From positions 559,324-623,323 of the forward strand of contig NZ_KE150421.1 of the NCBI RefSeq assembly GCF_000411295.1: a stretch of DNA of 64,000 nucleotides. The letters are read 5' to 3'. The number at the start of each line of letters is the position of its first letter. Position 1 is the stretch's first letter. Below are positions 8,509-18,970 of the stretch, piece after piece. Both the position numbers and the translations under genes were made by a program. Below the pieces are notes generated by a model. The model saw only the letters and a program-made list of their open reading frames with translations, did not search any database and had not been told where the DNA came from. Origin of the DNA: Paenisporosarcina sp. HGH0030. GTDB taxonomy: Bacteria > Bacillota > Bacilli > Bacillales_A > Planococcaceae.

Positions 8509-8874
8509 GTGAATGAAGTTAAGATTTTTTTCTTAACATTAACAGTATTATCAATTTTACTGATTTGTGGTTGTTCGACTAAACAAGATGAAGTGAATTC
8601 CAAAGGCACAGATAGCTATGAAAGAATTAGAAAAGTTGCTTGGGATTTCATCGAAGAAAAAGGTTGGGGTGGCAGTGCTATAGCGGACTGGAAAAGTGCT
8701 GATGTGAAAAAAACGATTGCTGATAATAGCTATGAATTACTGGATAAAACTTATGAAGGGAAAGAAGTATTAAGGGTATCCTTTATAGACCAAGAGGACG
8801 TTGTAGTTGGTCCACCTTTAATACTTGTTGACCCTGAAACCAATGAAGTAATAGGCTATATGCCGGGTGAATAG
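8509..8874 (+). CDS. Predicted lipoprotein, cassette gene
   Basis: 121 residues, GTG start after AAAAAGGGG. A lipoprotein signal peptide with a lipobox ending in LICGC predicts acylation of Cys-22 and anchoring on the outer face of the membrane. The mature part (AWDFIEEKGWGG ... VVGPPLILVDPETNEVIGYMPGE) looks like a small folded domain, distantly like YusW or PepSY-type modules, but I cannot assign a family. The start lies only 26 nt after the B half-site. Confidence 0.65.
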   Translation: MNEVKIFFLTLTVLSILLICGCSTKQDEVNSKGTDSYERIRKVAWDFIEEKGWGGSAIADWKSADVKKTIADNSYELLDKTYEGKEVLRVSFIDQEDVVVGPPLILVDPETNEVIGYMPGE

Positions 8875-8885
8875 AAATGAATGAT

Positions 8886-8968
8886 CTTCAACTAACGGGT
8901 GCTTTACTTTAATAAGGAGTAAGACCATTTCTTCTTCAACTAACGCAGCAGTTTAGTTGAAGAAGAAG
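8886..8968 (+). repeat. Cassette site, A+B
   Basis: An A half-site with a damaged terminator stem is followed by a B half-site with perfectly complementary arms CTTCTTC / GAAGAAG and spacer GCAGCAG. Confidence 0.85.
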
Positions 8969-9011
8969 ATTTTTTGGGGAACACCAGAACTTCTAATCGG
9001 GAGGTAATTTA

Positions 9012-9542
9012 GTGGAAATAGTGGAAAGAAAATATAATTTGTGGTCTTTTCTTTTATGCTTGTTAGTAACGGTTCTTTCTTTACAGACTTTATATGCTTC
9101 TTATAACCATTCGTGGTCAGTTGCACCACCTGCTTCGGTTTTATTGTTGCTCACGTTTACTACTTGTTTTATGGGTATTTCGGGATTTAGAGACAAAAGC
9201 AACAGGGGAGCAAGATGGAGAAGTTGGATGACTGTCTTAATTGCATTTCCCCTTTCAGCAATTTTTCTATTAGGGATAGTAGTGAATACATTTGCAAGAG
9301 AACCCATTGCAACAACCCAATCACCCGATTCTAAAACGACAATCAACTTCTACACATTAAATGGTGGTGCAGCTACTTCTATTAGTGTAGTAGGAATAGT
9401 AGATGGTCCCCTTTGGTTCAAGAAGAATATCTACTATGATGACAATATGCACAAGGCAGATGTGGCTTGGACAAATAACGGTATTATTACAATAAATAAT
9501 CACACTTTGAACTTAGATAAAGGGGAAACTTTTTCGGATTAA
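9012..9542 (+). CDS. DUF5412 membrane protein, cassette gene
   Basis: 176 residues, GTG start after GGGAGGT. Three N-terminal hydrophobic segments (about 12-30, 38-57, 74-92) are followed by an extracytoplasmic domain of about 80 residues. FAREPIATTQSPDSKTTINF and the end NNHTLNLDKGETF are, as far as I recall, diagnostic of DUF5412. Function unknown. Flanked by sites on both sides. Confidence 0.65.
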   Translation: MEIVERKYNLWSFLLCLLVTVLSLQTLYASYNHSWSVAPPASVLLLLTFTTCFMGISGFRDKSNRGARWRSWMTVLIAFPLSAIFLLGIVVNTFAREPIATTQSPDSKTTINFYTLNGGAATSISVVGIVDGPLWFKKNIYYDDNMHKADVAWTNNGIITINNHTLNLDKGETFSD

Positions 9543-9545
9543 TAA

Positions 9546-9640
9546 TTCTTTTTACTAACGGTTACTTTAGTAAAAATCTTTGGGCTGTTTTGGTAGCCCT
9601 TTTTTCTTTTTCAACTAACGGGGCAGTTTAGTTGAAGAAA
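9546..9640 (+). repeat. Cassette site, A+B
   Basis: A half-site TTTACTAAC-GGTTAC-TTTAGTAAA, with unusual arms that still pair, then terminator GGGCTGTTTTGGTAGCCC with a T-run (9582-9606), then a B half-site with right arm GAAGAAA. Confidence 0.85.
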
Positions 9641-9665
9641 CACTGAAAAGAAAGGGGCTGTAAAA

Positions 9666-10151
9666 ATGAAATATTTATTATATGAATTGCATTTAGCTCA
9701 AAATATGGATGGCACGAATGATGAAGAATTGGATAAATTAGATAATCAATGGATGGAAAATGCAAAAAAATACAAAGAGGTATTCAATACATTATCTGAT
9801 AGATTGCCTCAAGATATTTTTAATCGTTTTAACTCTTGGGGTTTTCACGATTATAGACTTATAAAAATTGAAATTGAACATAAAAGTCTCCTTCACTCAA
9901 ACATTCACTTCACTGTTTCCAGTGACGATGTTTGGATATTGAGTTTTGACAATGTCTCGTTCTTTCAATTTCAACACTTGAATTATGATAATGATAAACC
10001 TATTAATAATCGTGAAATAGATGACTGGTTGTTTGAAGAATTATTACCAATTAACGAATCAACATTATCATTTGAAGTCATTTTGTCATCAGGAGGAAAT
10101 ATACTCTTACACTTCCCAGATAAATCGGTTTCGATGAAAAAGTTAAAATAG
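9666..10151 (+). CDS. Hypothetical cytoplasmic protein, cassette gene
   Basis: 161 residues, ATG 25 nt after the B half-site, ribosome binding site AAAGGGG. It is soluble and acidic, with a charged helical N-terminal third and a C-terminal part rich in aromatic beta-strand patterns. The motif WGFHDYRLIKIEIEH recalls DUF4085-like Bacillus proteins, but I am not confident of that family. No catalytic motif is visible. Confidence 0.5.
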   Translation: MKYLLYELHLAQNMDGTNDEELDKLDNQWMENAKKYKEVFNTLSDRLPQDIFNRFNSWGFHDYRLIKIEIEHKSLLHSNIHFTVSSDDVWILSFDNVSFFQFQHLNYDNDKPINNREIDDWLFEELLPINESTLSFEVILSSGGNILLHFPDKSVSMKKLK

Positions 10152-10163
10152 CTACTGCATTAT

Positions 10164-10255
10164 TGTTCAACTAACGGGTGCTTAGTTGAAGAACATCGAG
10201 ATGCTTAAGCGGTCTTTTTCTCATTGAACTAACGGGGCTGGATAGTTGAACAAGA
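10164..10255 (+). repeat. Cassette site, A+B, chimeric B arms
   Basis: A half-site with arms TTCAAC/GTTGAA, a short hairpin, then B with left arm TCATTG but right arm GAACAAG, which do not match. Confidence 0.8.
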
Positions 10256-10307
10256 ATATTGTCTTATCATAAGGAAATACTACCTTTAAAATTAGGTAGG
10301 TGATTAG

Positions 10308-10817
10308 ATGAAAAAAATATCAGTTATATTTTTGCTATTGCTATTAAGTTTAACAACTCTAATATTTGTAATTTGGGAAAGACCACCAAAAGCAAAGGCA
10401 ATAAATGAAGAAAATGATGAATTATTAGAAGTGATTTCAGTGCCCTGTAGCCTAACATTGGAGTCTGTTGATAAAAGTCTGACGAATACAAAAGGTGTAG
10501 CATTAATCTATAAAGTGCAATTAAATCCACCAAGTTTTGCAAGAACTAATATAAGTATTCTCGCTGTTCATCTTCCTGAACCGTCTTCGTATGGAGACTT
10601 CGATAGCTATGAAGGTTTTGCGTTTGTTCCAAAAGAAATAAGTTGGCGTTTTAAGCTTTATCCAACCCCAGAGGAGAATGGTCCAAGTTGGGCTGGACGA
10701 TTTGATTTAATTACAGCAGAAATGAAGAATGTCGAAGTTCAGGTGCGTCTCTCAAATTCCAAAACAGGTAAGTTAGGACCAAGTGTTCTAACAAACAGTA
10801 TTAATTATTGTAAATAG
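10308..10817 (+). CDS. Exported hypothetical protein with shared leader module
   Basis: 169 residues with an N-terminal signal or anchor segment (MKKISVIFLLLLLSLTTL) and a soluble exported domain with no recognised family. The upstream region and first 40 codons (from the hairpin CTACCT...AGGTAG before the start through ERPPKAKAINEEN) closely resemble those of the broken gene at 35251. The downstream parts do not match. No cassette site follows this gene; the methionine region begins about 270 bp later. Confidence 0.55.
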   Translation: MKKISVIFLLLLLSLTTLIFVIWERPPKAKAINEENDELLEVISVPCSLTLESVDKSLTNTKGVALIYKVQLNPPSFARTNISILAVHLPEPSSYGDFDSYEGFAFVPKEISWRFKLYPTPEENGPSWAGRFDLITAEMKNVEVQVRLSNSKTGKLGPSVLTNSINYCK

Positions 10818-11082
10818 TTTCTGCTTCAGCAGCAATCATGCTCATTTTATTTCCATCGATTCCACGACGAGCAAATACTATTGGGGCTTCCCTTTAATCT
10901 GTTCTTTACATCCGTAGTGTACTTTGTAAAAAGATAAAAACAGGAAAAAACAAATTTCAGGAATTTATTTACTTTATTGAATGTTTGTATTATTATAATA
11001 AATAAGTGAAATTCGTTGATTTCAAAACGAGCAAAACTGATACCATTTAAACCATTAATAAAACTAAATAGTTAATTTCTAC

Positions 11083-11246
11083 TTATCAAGAGAGGTGGAG
11101 GGAAAGGCCCTTTGAAACCTCGGCAACAGACTCATTATGAGCACTGTGCCAATTCCTTCAAGCGATTATGCTTGGAAGATGAGTTGAGATCTTGTCACAT
11201 ATTTTTAATGATGAGCCTCTTCTTGCTTCCAAGAAGAGGCTTTTTT
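11083..11246 (+). promoter_or_regulatory. SAM-I riboswitch (S-box) of metE
   Basis: The classic S-box core is present: CTTATCAAGAGAGGTGGAGG at the P1/P2 junction, then GGCCCTTTGAAACC, CGGCAACA and GTGCCAATTCC. The expression platform is a strong terminator, GCCTCTTCTT...AAGAAGAGGC with a T-run (about 11216-11246). When SAM is bound, transcription should stop here; under SAM limitation metE is expressed. Confidence 0.93.
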
Positions 11247-11331
11247 GTTTTTAGAAATATGGGTTCATTTGCTCTGTTTCAAATAGAAATGGGCATGAAA
11301 ATATAAAAATAGAAGGAGTGTAAAAAATATT

Positions 11332-13632
11332 ATGAGCAAAGTGAAAAGTTCAAATTTAGGTTATCCAAGAATTGGTGTAAAACGCGAATGGAAAAATTCA
11401 CTGGAGCAGTTATGGGCAGGGAAACTAGAAAAAGAATCATTCTTAAAACAAATTGAGGAGATTCGACTAAACAATCTGCAGAAACAAAAAGATTTAGGAA
11501 TTGACTTGATACCAGTTGGAGACTTTAGTTTGTATGATCATGTGCTTGATACAGCCGTTATGTTCGGATTAGTACCGAAACGCTTTGAATACGACGGCGG
11601 TAAAGTATCGCTTGAAACGTATTTTGATATAGCACGAGGCAATAAAGGTGCTGTTGCATCTGAAATGACAAAATGGTTTAACACAAACTATCACTATATT
11701 GTTCCAGAGCTTAATGAAGCAGTACCTACTCTTGTTGAAAACCGTCCACTTCAATTTTATAAAGAGGCTAAACAGAAACTTAATATCGAAGGAAAGCCTG
11801 TAATCTTGGGACCTATCACATTTGTAAAACTGTCAAAGGGTTATAAAGAAAGTGAGTTTACAGCAGTTGTTGAAAAATTTGTACCGCTTTACGCTGACAT
11901 TTTACGTGAATTACAAAAAGAAGGAGTAGAGTGGGTACAAATCGATGAACCGATTTTATCTACAACGATTTCCAAAGAAGATGTTGCGTTATTTAAGGAT
12001 ATCTATCAAACATTGCATGATGCAGCGCCAAACATAAAGCTGATATTACAAACATATTTTGAAAGCATTGAACATTACGAAGATGTCATCTCACTTCCTG
12101 TTAAAGGAATTGGACTTGATTTTGTATATGATAATGGTCAAAATCTTGCTGCTTTGAAAAAGTATGGTTTCCCAAAAGATAAGGTTCTTGCTGCTGGTAT
12201 TATTGACGGGCGAAACATATGGCGTGCGAATCTTAATGATCATTCTGCAATTCTTGCAGAGATTGCGGATGTCGTTTCAAAAGATCGTCTAATTGTACAA
12301 TCTTCATCAAGCTTATTGCATGTACCTGTGACAGTTAAAAGTGAAGAAACGCTTGATGACGTCCTAAAAGGAGCATTATCATTTGCTAATGAAAAATTAC
12401 ATGAAATTGTTCTACTGACAAAATGCTTAAACGATGGAAAAGAAGCGATACAAAAAGAAATCAGTGCAAGTACAGAAGCGATTCAAGCGTTACAAAAATC
12501 ATCATTCCGAAATAACACACAAGTTCAAGAAGACATTCAAAACTTGCATACGTATAAAGCGGAACGAAAAGCAATATTTAAAGTCCGTCAAGAGATACAA
12601 AAAGAGGCTTTTCAGTTACCACTGCTTCCAACAACAACAATCGGAAGTTTTCCGCAAACTCAAGAAGTAAGAAAGAACCGATTAAAATGGCGTAAAGGCG
12701 AGTTAACGAATACAGAATATGAAACATATATAAAAGCAGAAATTAAAAAGTGGATTGAAATTCAAGAGGAACTTGGTCTAGATGTGTTTGTACATGGGGA
12801 ATTTGAACGTACAGACATGGTTGAGTATTTTGGTGAAAAATTAGATGGCTTCCAATTCACGAAATTTGGCTGGGTCCAGTCATATGGCTCGCGATGTGTG
12901 AAACCACCACTTATTTACGGTGACGTGTCATTTATAGAACCGATAACAGTTAAAGAATCCTTATATGCCCAATCAATAACTGACAAACCTGTAAAAGGAA
13001 TGCTGACAGGTCCAATTACAATTTTAAACTGGTCGTTTGTACGCGATGATATTTCACGCTATGTTGTTGCCAATCAAATTGCACTTGCGCTTCGAAAAGA
13101 AGTTGAAACGCTTGAGGAAAATGGAATTCGTATGATTCAAGTTGATGAGCCGGCAATTCGTGAAGGGCTGCCGTTAAAACGTGAAAAATGGGAAGGGTAT
13201 CTTGACGCTGCAGTTTATGCGTTTAAACTTGCAACAACGTCAGTACAAAACGATACACAAATTCATACCCATATGTGTTATTCGGACTTTAAAGATATTA
13301 TCGATGCGATTAAAGCACTCGATGCTGATGTTATTTCGATTGAAACATCAAGAAGTCATGGTGAATTAATTCAATCGTTTGAAGAAAACACGTATGACAA
13401 AGGGATCGGTCTTGGTGTATACGACATTCATAGTCCACGTGTACCAAAGCTTGAAGAGCTGAGTAGAAACATTGATCGTGCCCTACAAGTTCTTGATCCA
13501 AATCAGTTCTGGATTAATCCTGATTGCGGTTTGAAAACACGAGGTCTTGAAGAAACGGTTGCAGCACTTAAGATAATGGTTGAAGTAGCAAAACAAACGA
13601 GAGAAAAGCTGCTCGTGAATATAGGGTCATAA
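11332..13632 (+). CDS. metE: Cobalamin-independent methionine synthase
   Basis: 766 residues, the usual length for MetE. It transfers a methyl group from 5-methyltetrahydropteroyl-triglutamate to homocysteine in the last step of methionine synthesis. The C-terminal half carries the zinc and homocysteine site: HTHMCYSDF near residue 643 (His and Cys ligands), a glutamate in [10 protein letters not shown] and [10 protein letters not shown] near 730 (Cys). [11 protein letters not shown] is also typical. The N-terminal half is the decayed duplicate barrel seen in all MetE proteins ([11 protein letters not shown]). The start follows GAAGGAG with long spacing (about 13 nt). Regulated by the S-box upstream. 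Confidence 0.96.
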   Translation: MSKVKSSNLGYPRIGVKREWKNSLEQLWAGKLEKESFLKQIEEIRLNNLQKQKDLGIDLIPVGDFSLYDHVLDTAVMFGLVPKRFEYDGGKVSLETYFDIARGNKGAVASEMTKWFNTNYHYIVPELNEAVPTLVENRPLQFYKEAKQKLNIEGKPVILGPITFVKLSKGYKESEFTAVVEKFVPLYADILRELQKEGVEWVQIDEPILSTTISKEDVALFKDIYQTLHDAAPNIKLILQTYFESIEHYEDVISLPVKGIGLDFVYDNGQNLAALKKYGFPKDKVLAAGIIDGRNIWRANLNDHSAILAEIADVVSKDRLIVQSSSSLLHVPVTVKSEETLDDVLKGALSFANEKLHEIVLLTKCLNDGKEAIQKEISASTEAIQALQKSSFRNNTQVQEDIQNLHTYKAERKAIFKVRQEIQKEAFQLPLLPTTTIGSFPQTQEVRKNRLKWRKGELTNTEYETYIKAEIKKWIEIQEELGLDVFVHGEFERTDMVEYFGEKLDGFQFTKFGWVQSYGSRCVKPPLIYGDVSFIEPITVKESLYAQSITDKPVKGMLTGPITILNWSFVRDDISRYVVANQIALALRKEVETLEENGIRMIQVDEPAIREGLPLKREKWEGYLDAAVYAFKLATTSVQNDTQIHTHMCYSDFKDIIDAIKALDADVISIETSRSHGELIQSFEENTYDKGIGLGVYDIHSPRVPKLEELSRNIDRALQVLDPNQFWINPDCGLKTRGLEETVAALKIMVEVAKQTREKLLVNIGS

Positions 13633-13699
13633 ACTTCCAGAGTGGAATATCCGAATAATGAAAGTGAAATAGAAAATCTTGGGACCCTTTCGCACAAGC

Positions 13700-13830
13700 A
13701 TAGGCTGTTCCTTCTATATAAGTCCTACCTATAAAGAGTCTTTGAGACCACGGCAACAACTGAATCGAATTGTAACAGTGCCAATTACAGCAGAGCTATT
13801 CAAATCTGCTAAATAAGAGGTCAAGTATAT
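13700..13830 (+). promoter_or_regulatory. Degenerate S-box upstream of the yezD-metI-metC-yitJ genes
   Basis: The 3' half of a SAM-I aptamer is clear: TTTGAGACCACGGCAACA (13741-13758) followed by ACAGTGCCAATTACAG, matching the metE S-box position for position in the core. The 5' part lacks the expected GGTGGAGGGA segment, and no terminator follows directly. It could be a variant or a decaying riboswitch. The long hairpin at 14063-14124 may now serve as the regulatory terminator. Confidence 0.6.
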
Positions 13831-13862
13831 TGAGTTAATGTAAGCATATGGGAGTTGAGTGA

Positions 13863-14024
13863 ATGGGAGATTTGGTGAAAGAAGGTAAGGAAAAGGAAAA
13901 GGAAAAGTTTGAAGTTATCGCAAAAGCACTTGAAGGTTTGCATTTTGGAGAGCTACAAATTACGTTTCATGAAGGGAAAATTGTTCAAATAAATCGCATA
14001 GAAAAGCAACGGTTTTCTGTTTGA
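13863..14024 (+). CDS. YezD-like small protein (DUF2292)
   Basis: 53 residues, ATG start. Ends LHFGELQITFHEGKIVQINRIEK, the characteristic DUF2292/YezD motif. These small proteins are often found next to sulfur-amino-acid genes; their molecular role is unknown. Here it lies between the degenerate S-box and metI, in line with that association. The N-terminal region is a highly charged KEGKEKEKEK stretch. Confidence 0.75.
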   Translation: MGDLVKEGKEKEKEKFEVIAKALEGLHFGELQITFHEGKIVQINRIEKQRFSV

Positions 14025-14062
14025 AAAAATTAAAATATTAAAGAAGCTCACCGGACAACTGG

Positions 14063-14124
14063 AGGCCTCTTGTATTCAGTAGGATTGTTTATTGACAATT
14101 CTATGGAATCAAGAGGTCTTTTTT
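14063..14124 (+). terminator. Long terminator hairpin before metI
   Basis: CCTCTTG-ATTC-AATTG on the left pairs with CAATT-GAAT-CAAGAGG on the right and is followed by TTTTTT. It lies between the YezD-like gene and metI, so it could be an attenuator as well as a terminator. Confidence 0.75.
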
Positions 14125-14262
14125 ATATCCTAGGGTTAAGAAAATAGATTGGAATAAGTTAACGATGTAAGAATCTGCAGTGAGAGTATCACTAACTGAT
14201 GATCCACAATGGAGAACACCGTTTTAATGTGCATCAACATTTTTATTAGAGGAGTGATTGGG

Positions 14263-15375
14263 ATGTATAAAATCGATACACAACTTGCTCAAATTGGAAA
14301 CCGCAGTGATACGGTTACAGGGGCTGTGAATCCCCCTGTTTATTTTTCTACGGCCTATCGTCATGAAGGGCTTGGGCAATCGACGGAGTTTGATTATAGT
14401 CGTACGGGAAATCCAACACGTCAGCTCCTTGAAAATACAATATCAGATTTGGAATATGGTGATCAAGGCTTCGCCTGTAGTTCTGGAATGGCGGCAATTA
14501 TGACAGTTTTGTCCCTTTTTCAATCAGGTGATGAATGGTTAGTTAGTGAAGATTTATATGGAGGTACCTATCGTTTATTAGAACAAGGATATAAAAAATG
14601 GGGATTGAAGTGTCAATACGTAAACACATGTTGTCCGGAAGCGATCGAATTAAAGATTACCCCTCAAACAAAAGCCATCTTTCTGGAAACGCCTACAAAC
14701 CCCTTAATGAAGAAAACAGATATTTCCGCTGTTTCGGAAATTGCCAAGAAACACGGAATTATGCTGATTGTCGATAACACTTTCTATACGCCTCTCTTGC
14801 AACAACCAATCACACTTGGTGCTGACATTGTAATCCACAGCGCAACCAAATATTTAGGCGGTCATAATGATGTTCTTGCTGGCATTATTGTTGCTAAAGG
14901 AAAAAAACTATGTGAGGAACTAGCGCATTACCATAACAGTACGGGAGCTGTGCTTAGTCCATTTGACTCCTGGTTATTGATGCGCGGTATGAAAACTTTA
15001 TCTCTACGAATGAATCGGCATGAAAAAAATGCTCGGGAAGTTGTCCTTTACCTTTCCAATCTTCAAACTGTAACCGACGTTTTTTATGCAGGAAAAGGTG
15101 GAATGATCTCTTTTCGCCTAAAAGAAGAGTCATGGATTAATCCTTTTTTACAAGGTTTATCCCTTATTACATTTGCCGAAAGCCTAGGAGGAACAGAAAG
15201 CTTCATCACCTATCCTGCCACTCAAACACATGCTGATATCCCTGAAGAGATTAGAATTCAAGCAGGTGTTTGCAATCGATTATTGCGTTTATCAGTTGGA
15301 ATTGAAGATGTAGAAGATTTGCTTTCAGACCTTGAGCAAGCTTTTGTCCACATAAGAGAGGAGATGATTATGTAA
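14263..15375 (+). CDS. metI: Cystathionine gamma-synthase / O-acetylhomoserine thiolyase
   Basis: About 370 residues from ATG 14263, chosen because AGAGGAGTG lies 6-7 nt upstream; an in-frame ATG at 14209 has no ribosome binding site. It is a PLP enzyme of the Cys/Met metabolism family, with the PLP lysine in VIHSATKYLGGHND and phosphate-binding tyrosines in FDYSRTGNPTR. It joins an activated homoserine ester to cysteine (or sulfide). The order metI-metC-yitJ with overlapping ends matches the S-box-controlled B. subtilis set, which supports MetI over other family members. Confidence 0.9.
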   Translation: MYKIDTQLAQIGNRSDTVTGAVNPPVYFSTAYRHEGLGQSTEFDYSRTGNPTRQLLENTISDLEYGDQGFACSSGMAAIMTVLSLFQSGDEWLVSEDLYGGTYRLLEQGYKKWGLKCQYVNTCCPEAIELKITPQTKAIFLETPTNPLMKKTDISAVSEIAKKHGIMLIVDNTFYTPLLQQPITLGADIVIHSATKYLGGHNDVLAGIIVAKGKKLCEELAHYHNSTGAVLSPFDSWLLMRGMKTLSLRMNRHEKNAREVVLYLSNLQTVTDVFYAGKGGMISFRLKEESWINPFLQGLSLITFAESLGGTESFITYPATQTHADIPEEIRIQAGVCNRLLRLSVGIEDVEDLLSDLEQAFVHIREEMIM

Positions 15376-16568
15376 TGGAGAACATAGAATATTCCTTTGA
15401 AACAAGGCTTTTACACAATCGTCATAAGATTGATCCGAATACTGGCGCAGTGAGTGTAGCGATCCAACATGCGTCAACTTTTCATCAATTTGATATCGAT
15501 CATTTTGGAAAATATGATTACAGTCGCAGCTCTAATCCGACAAGGAATGCGCTAGAAGAGGTAATTGCGGAACTAGAAGGTGGAACATATGGATTCGCTT
15601 TTTCTTCCGGGATAGCAGCGATTTCAACGGCATTTCTGCTTCTCTCTTCAGGGGATCATGTCGTGATTTCAGATGATGTTTATGGTGGTACCTATCGATT
15701 AATCACCGAAGTCCTGTCCCGATACGGAATTGACTATAGCTTTGTCGATATGACGGATCTGATCCAAGTAAAACAAGCCGTTAAGCCAAATACAAAAGTG
15801 TTTTATGTTGAAACACCTTCCAATCCTTTATTGAAGGTGACAGACATCAAAGCGGTTAGCAAGTTAGCAAAAGAAAATAATGCCTTAACATTCGTCGATA
15901 ACACTTTTCTCACTCCAGCCTTGCAAAAACCACTTGAACTTGGGGCTGATGTTGTGCTGCATAGTGCAACCAAATTTCTATCAGGGCATAGCGATGTTGT
16001 CGCTGGGTTGGCAGTTGTCAAGGATGAGAAATTAGCGAAAAGACTGGGTTTTTTACAAAATTCGTTTGGGGCTATTCTGGGTGTTCAGGACGCATGGCTC
16101 GTGCTAAGAGGGCTCAAGACGCTATATGTCCGTCTCGAACAATCACAAAAATCTGCAATATTACTCGCCGAATTTTTACAAGGCCACCCGCTTATCGATA
16201 AGGTTTATTATCCGGGTCTAGAAAGTCATCCGCAACATCAGCTTCAAAAAAACCAGGCAGATGGTCCAGGTGCGGTTTTATCATTTGAACTTGCCAATGA
16301 GGATGCACTTCGGTCATTTGTTTCGAATGTGAAATTCCCTGTATTTGCAGTAAGCCTTGGGTCTGTAGAGACGATTTTATCGTATCCGACTAAAATGTCC
16401 CATGCGGCGATGCCAAAAGCGGAAAGAGAAAAACGTGGCATCAAAAATAGCCTTCTTCGCTTATCGGTCGGCCTTGAAAATCCGAATGATCTTATTAATG
16501 ATTTTTCACAAGCCTTTCAGCATGTTCAAGATAGACAGTTTATCTATCATGGAGGAGAGAGCCAATGA
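15375..16568 (+). CDS. metC: Cystathionine beta-lyase
   Basis: 397 residues. It is a second PLP enzyme of the same fold ([19 protein letters not shown] lysine in [14 protein letters not shown]), splitting cystathionine to homocysteine, pyruvate and ammonia. The ATG overlaps the metI TAA and GAGAGGAG lies upstream. It ends overlapping the yitJ start (ATGA). Assignment over a second gamma-synthase rests on position in the operon and similarity to Bacillus MetC. Confidence 0.9.
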   Translation: MENIEYSFETRLLHNRHKIDPNTGAVSVAIQHASTFHQFDIDHFGKYDYSRSSNPTRNALEEVIAELEGGTYGFAFSSGIAAISTAFLLLSSGDHVVISDDVYGGTYRLITEVLSRYGIDYSFVDMTDLIQVKQAVKPNTKVFYVETPSNPLLKVTDIKAVSKLAKENNALTFVDNTFLTPALQKPLELGADVVLHSATKFLSGHSDVVAGLAVVKDEKLAKRLGFLQNSFGAILGVQDAWLVLRGLKTLYVRLEQSQKSAILLAEFLQGHPLIDKVYYPGLESHPQHQLQKNQADGPGAVLSFELANEDALRSFVSNVKFPVFAVSLGSVETILSYPTKMSHAAMPKAEREKRGIKNSLLRLSVGLENPNDLINDFSQAFQHVQDRQFIYHGGESQ

Positions 16569-18427
16569 GTTTTTTGGAGAAATTAAAAAACCAAATATTA
16601 ATAGGTGATGGCGCCATGGGAACTCTCCTATACTCGTATGGGACGGATTGCTGCTTTGAGGAACTGAATCTATCCCATCCGGAACAAATTCAAAACGTCC
16701 ATAAAGCGTATATAGGTGCAGGTGCGGATGTGATTCAGACGAACACGTATGCAGCAAATTATTTAAAGCTGCAAAGGTATGGACTGGAAGATTCGGTAAA
16801 AGAAATCAATAGTGCCGCTGTCCATAATGCCAAAATAGCAGCTAAGAACGACGCTTATGTTTTTGGGACGATTGGTGGTAATCGGGGAGTAAAGCCCAAT
16901 TCTATTTCATTAGAGGACCTAAAACGAAGCTTTCGGGAACAGTTATATTGCCTTTTATTAGAAGGGGTTGATGGGATTCTCCTCGAAACTTTCTATGACC
17001 TTCAAGAGCTTGAAGCCGTTCTTACAATCACTCGTAAGGAAACAAATCTGCCAATCATTTCACAACTAGCACTTCAAGAGCCAGGGATTTTGCAAGATCA
17101 AACACCTGTCAATGAAGCATTTTTGCGGCTAGAAAATCTTGGTGCTGATGTCATTGGTCTGAATTGTCGCCTCGGACCACATCATACGTTGTTATCACTT
17201 GAACAGATTGAGATTCCAGCACATGCTTTTCTTTCTGCCTATCCAAATGCAAGTCTGCCTGCATATACGGATGGGAAATTTCATTATGAAGGTGATGCGG
17301 AGTACTTTCGAAAGTCAGCACTGGCATTCCGCAATGAAGGAGTTGGTCTTCTTGGAGGATGTTGCGGCACTACACCTGAACATATAAGAGCCATTGCTTC
17401 CGAATTGAAAAATGTGGTTCCAATTACACAAAAGGACGTAAAAATAAGACCACCTAAACAAGTTGTGGAAGTAATTTCAATAAAAAGGGATTTCCCGCCT
17501 CTTGAGAAAATTGTAAAGAAGAAACCATCGATTATTGTTGAGTTAGATCCTCCTCGGAAATTAGATACAACAAAATTTTTCATGGGAGCAAAAGCTTTAA
17601 AAGAAGTGGGAATCGATGCGATTACACTGGCTGATAACTCGCTTGCCTCTGTTCGTATTTCAAATGAGTCATTGGGTTACCTAGTTAAAACTCAACTGGC
17701 GATGCGACCACTCATCCATATAGCTTGCAGGGACCGCAACCTTATCGGTCTGCAATCCCACTTGATGGGCCTACACACTTTAGGGATGAATGATGTACTT
17801 GCGATAACGGGCGATCCAGCTAGAGTAGGCGATTTCCCAGGAGCATCTTCTGTTTATGATGTGTCATCCTTTGAGCTAATTCAAATGATAAAACAACTTA
17901 ATGAAGGTTTATCTTTTTCAGGAAAAGATCTTGGCCAAAAAACTGCTTTTAGCATTGCTGCTGCTTTTAATCCAAATGTCCGTTATCTAGATAAAGCGGT
18001 GCAGCGCCTTGAAAAGAAAGTACAGCTTGGCGCCGATTATTTCATCTCACAACCTGTATTTTCAGAGGAAAAATTACTCGAAATTTACGAATCTACCAAA
18101 CATCTTAATGCGCCTATATATATTGGTTTAATGCCCTTACTAAGCAGTAAAAACGCTGAGTTTCTTCATAATGAAGTACCGGGAATCAAAATCTCGAAAA
18201 CGATTCGTGACCGCATGGCAAAATTTAATGATAACCCGGTTCAGGCGGTACAAGAAGGAATCGAAATTACGAAGTCTTTAATTGATACAGCATTAGACTT
18301 GTTTAATGGGATTTATTTAATTACACCATTTTTACGTTATGAACTAACCGTTGAGTTGGCTCTATATGCCCGTCAGCGTGCAAGCGAAGTGCAGAGGAAC
18401 AAAATTGCCGTAAGCACCATTCATTGA
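16565..18427 (+). CDS. yitJ: Bifunctional homocysteine S-methyltransferase / methylenetetrahydrofolate reductase
   Basis: 620 residues in two domains. Residues 1-290 are a homocysteine S-methyltransferase with the zinc cysteines in GLNCRLG (about 200) and GGCCGTT (about 263). Residues 320-610 are a MetF-like flavin reductase ([15 protein letters not shown], later [14 protein letters not shown] and [10 protein letters not shown]). It makes the methyl donor and can methylate homocysteine. The start overlaps metC, so the three genes are translationally coupled. Confidence 0.93.
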   Translation: MSFLEKLKNQILIGDGAMGTLLYSYGTDCCFEELNLSHPEQIQNVHKAYIGAGADVIQTNTYAANYLKLQRYGLEDSVKEINSAAVHNAKIAAKNDAYVFGTIGGNRGVKPNSISLEDLKRSFREQLYCLLLEGVDGILLETFYDLQELEAVLTITRKETNLPIISQLALQEPGILQDQTPVNEAFLRLENLGADVIGLNCRLGPHHTLLSLEQIEIPAHAFLSAYPNASLPAYTDGKFHYEGDAEYFRKSALAFRNEGVGLLGGCCGTTPEHIRAIASELKNVVPITQKDVKIRPPKQVVEVISIKRDFPPLEKIVKKKPSIIVELDPPRKLDTTKFFMGAKALKEVGIDAITLADNSLASVRISNESLGYLVKTQLAMRPLIHIACRDRNLIGLQSHLMGLHTLGMNDVLAITGDPARVGDFPGASSVYDVSSFELIQMIKQLNEGLSFSGKDLGQKTAFSIAAAFNPNVRYLDKAVQRLEKKVQLGADYFISQPVFSEEKLLEIYESTKHLNAPIYIGLMPLLSSKNAEFLHNEVPGIKISKTIRDRMAKFNDNPVQAVQEGIEITKSLIDTALDLFNGIYLITPFLRYELTVELALYARQRASEVQRNKIAVSTIH

Positions 18428-18437
18428 TTCAACTATG

Positions 18438-18636
18438 CAAACGGTATATCGGGGCAACATTAATTGGAATCTTTCTATTTATTTTGTTATATTTCAGATT
18501 ATCAGAGCATCCAGGAATGTTTATCAATCTGATTCTTCCATATAGCTTATTTGTGGGGGATTAAGTGGAATTCTTTATTTTACTCCAATTGAAATTATGC
18601 GAGCGCTAGTAAGACTAAAGTGGATCATAGGAACTA
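18438..18636 (+). pseudogene. Fragment of a UPF0715-like membrane protein gene
   Basis: About 200 bp directly after yitJ closely match the 3' half of the broken gene at 39812-40204. The shared encoded segment includes ATLIGTFLFILLYFRLSEHP and TPIEMMRAL, with several small indels that destroy the frame here. The 5' half and ribosome binding site are missing. It is a relic that puts cassette material immediately downstream of the methionine operon. Confidence 0.7.
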
Positions 18637-18781
18637 AAAAAATGTATAAATATATTTGTTCTTATCTCGGTAGTGATCTGGTACTGTAAACAGGCATTAT
18701 TACATTTTAATACTGGAAAATTGATGTAGTTAGCAATAAACGGCAAACGGCGTGTTCCTTTATTTTAACTATCCAAAAGAT

Positions 18782-18816
18782 TAACCCTTTAGTGTTTTAT
18801 TAACTAAAGGGTTTTT
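18782..18816 (+). terminator. Rho-independent terminator
   Basis: AACCCTTTAGT pairs with ACTAAAGGGTT, followed by TTTTTG. It probably ends metI-metC-yitJ transcription, and it would also work in reverse for the recombinase relic. Confidence 0.85.
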
Positions 18817-18827
18817 GTTTTCCACTA

Positions 18828-18970
18828 TTATATATATTCACCAAACACTTCTGGTTTCCATTGATGGATTGCATGACGTTCTTTCGCAAATACTTTCTCT
18901 AAATAAATCATCGTTGTTTCTATCTTTTCGTGGCCAAGAGATATCATAATGTCGTAATTAACCTGAATTT
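18828..18970 (-). pseudogene. C-terminal relic of a tyrosine recombinase
   Basis: On the minus strand about 46 codons read MISLGHEKIETTMIYLEKV and end EVFGEYI. This is the LGH...Y catalytic end of a phage-integrase-type recombinase with the nucleophilic tyrosine in TMIYLEK. The upstream part in the same frame (to about 19082) is not recombinase-like. It is unrelated in detail to the complete recombinase at 28617, so a different element once sat here. Confidence 0.65.

Noticed and set aside
11112-11306. 64-codon frame in the metE leader
   Set aside because: It lies wholly inside the SAM riboswitch and its terminator; overlap with a well-defined RNA structure and no ribosome binding site.
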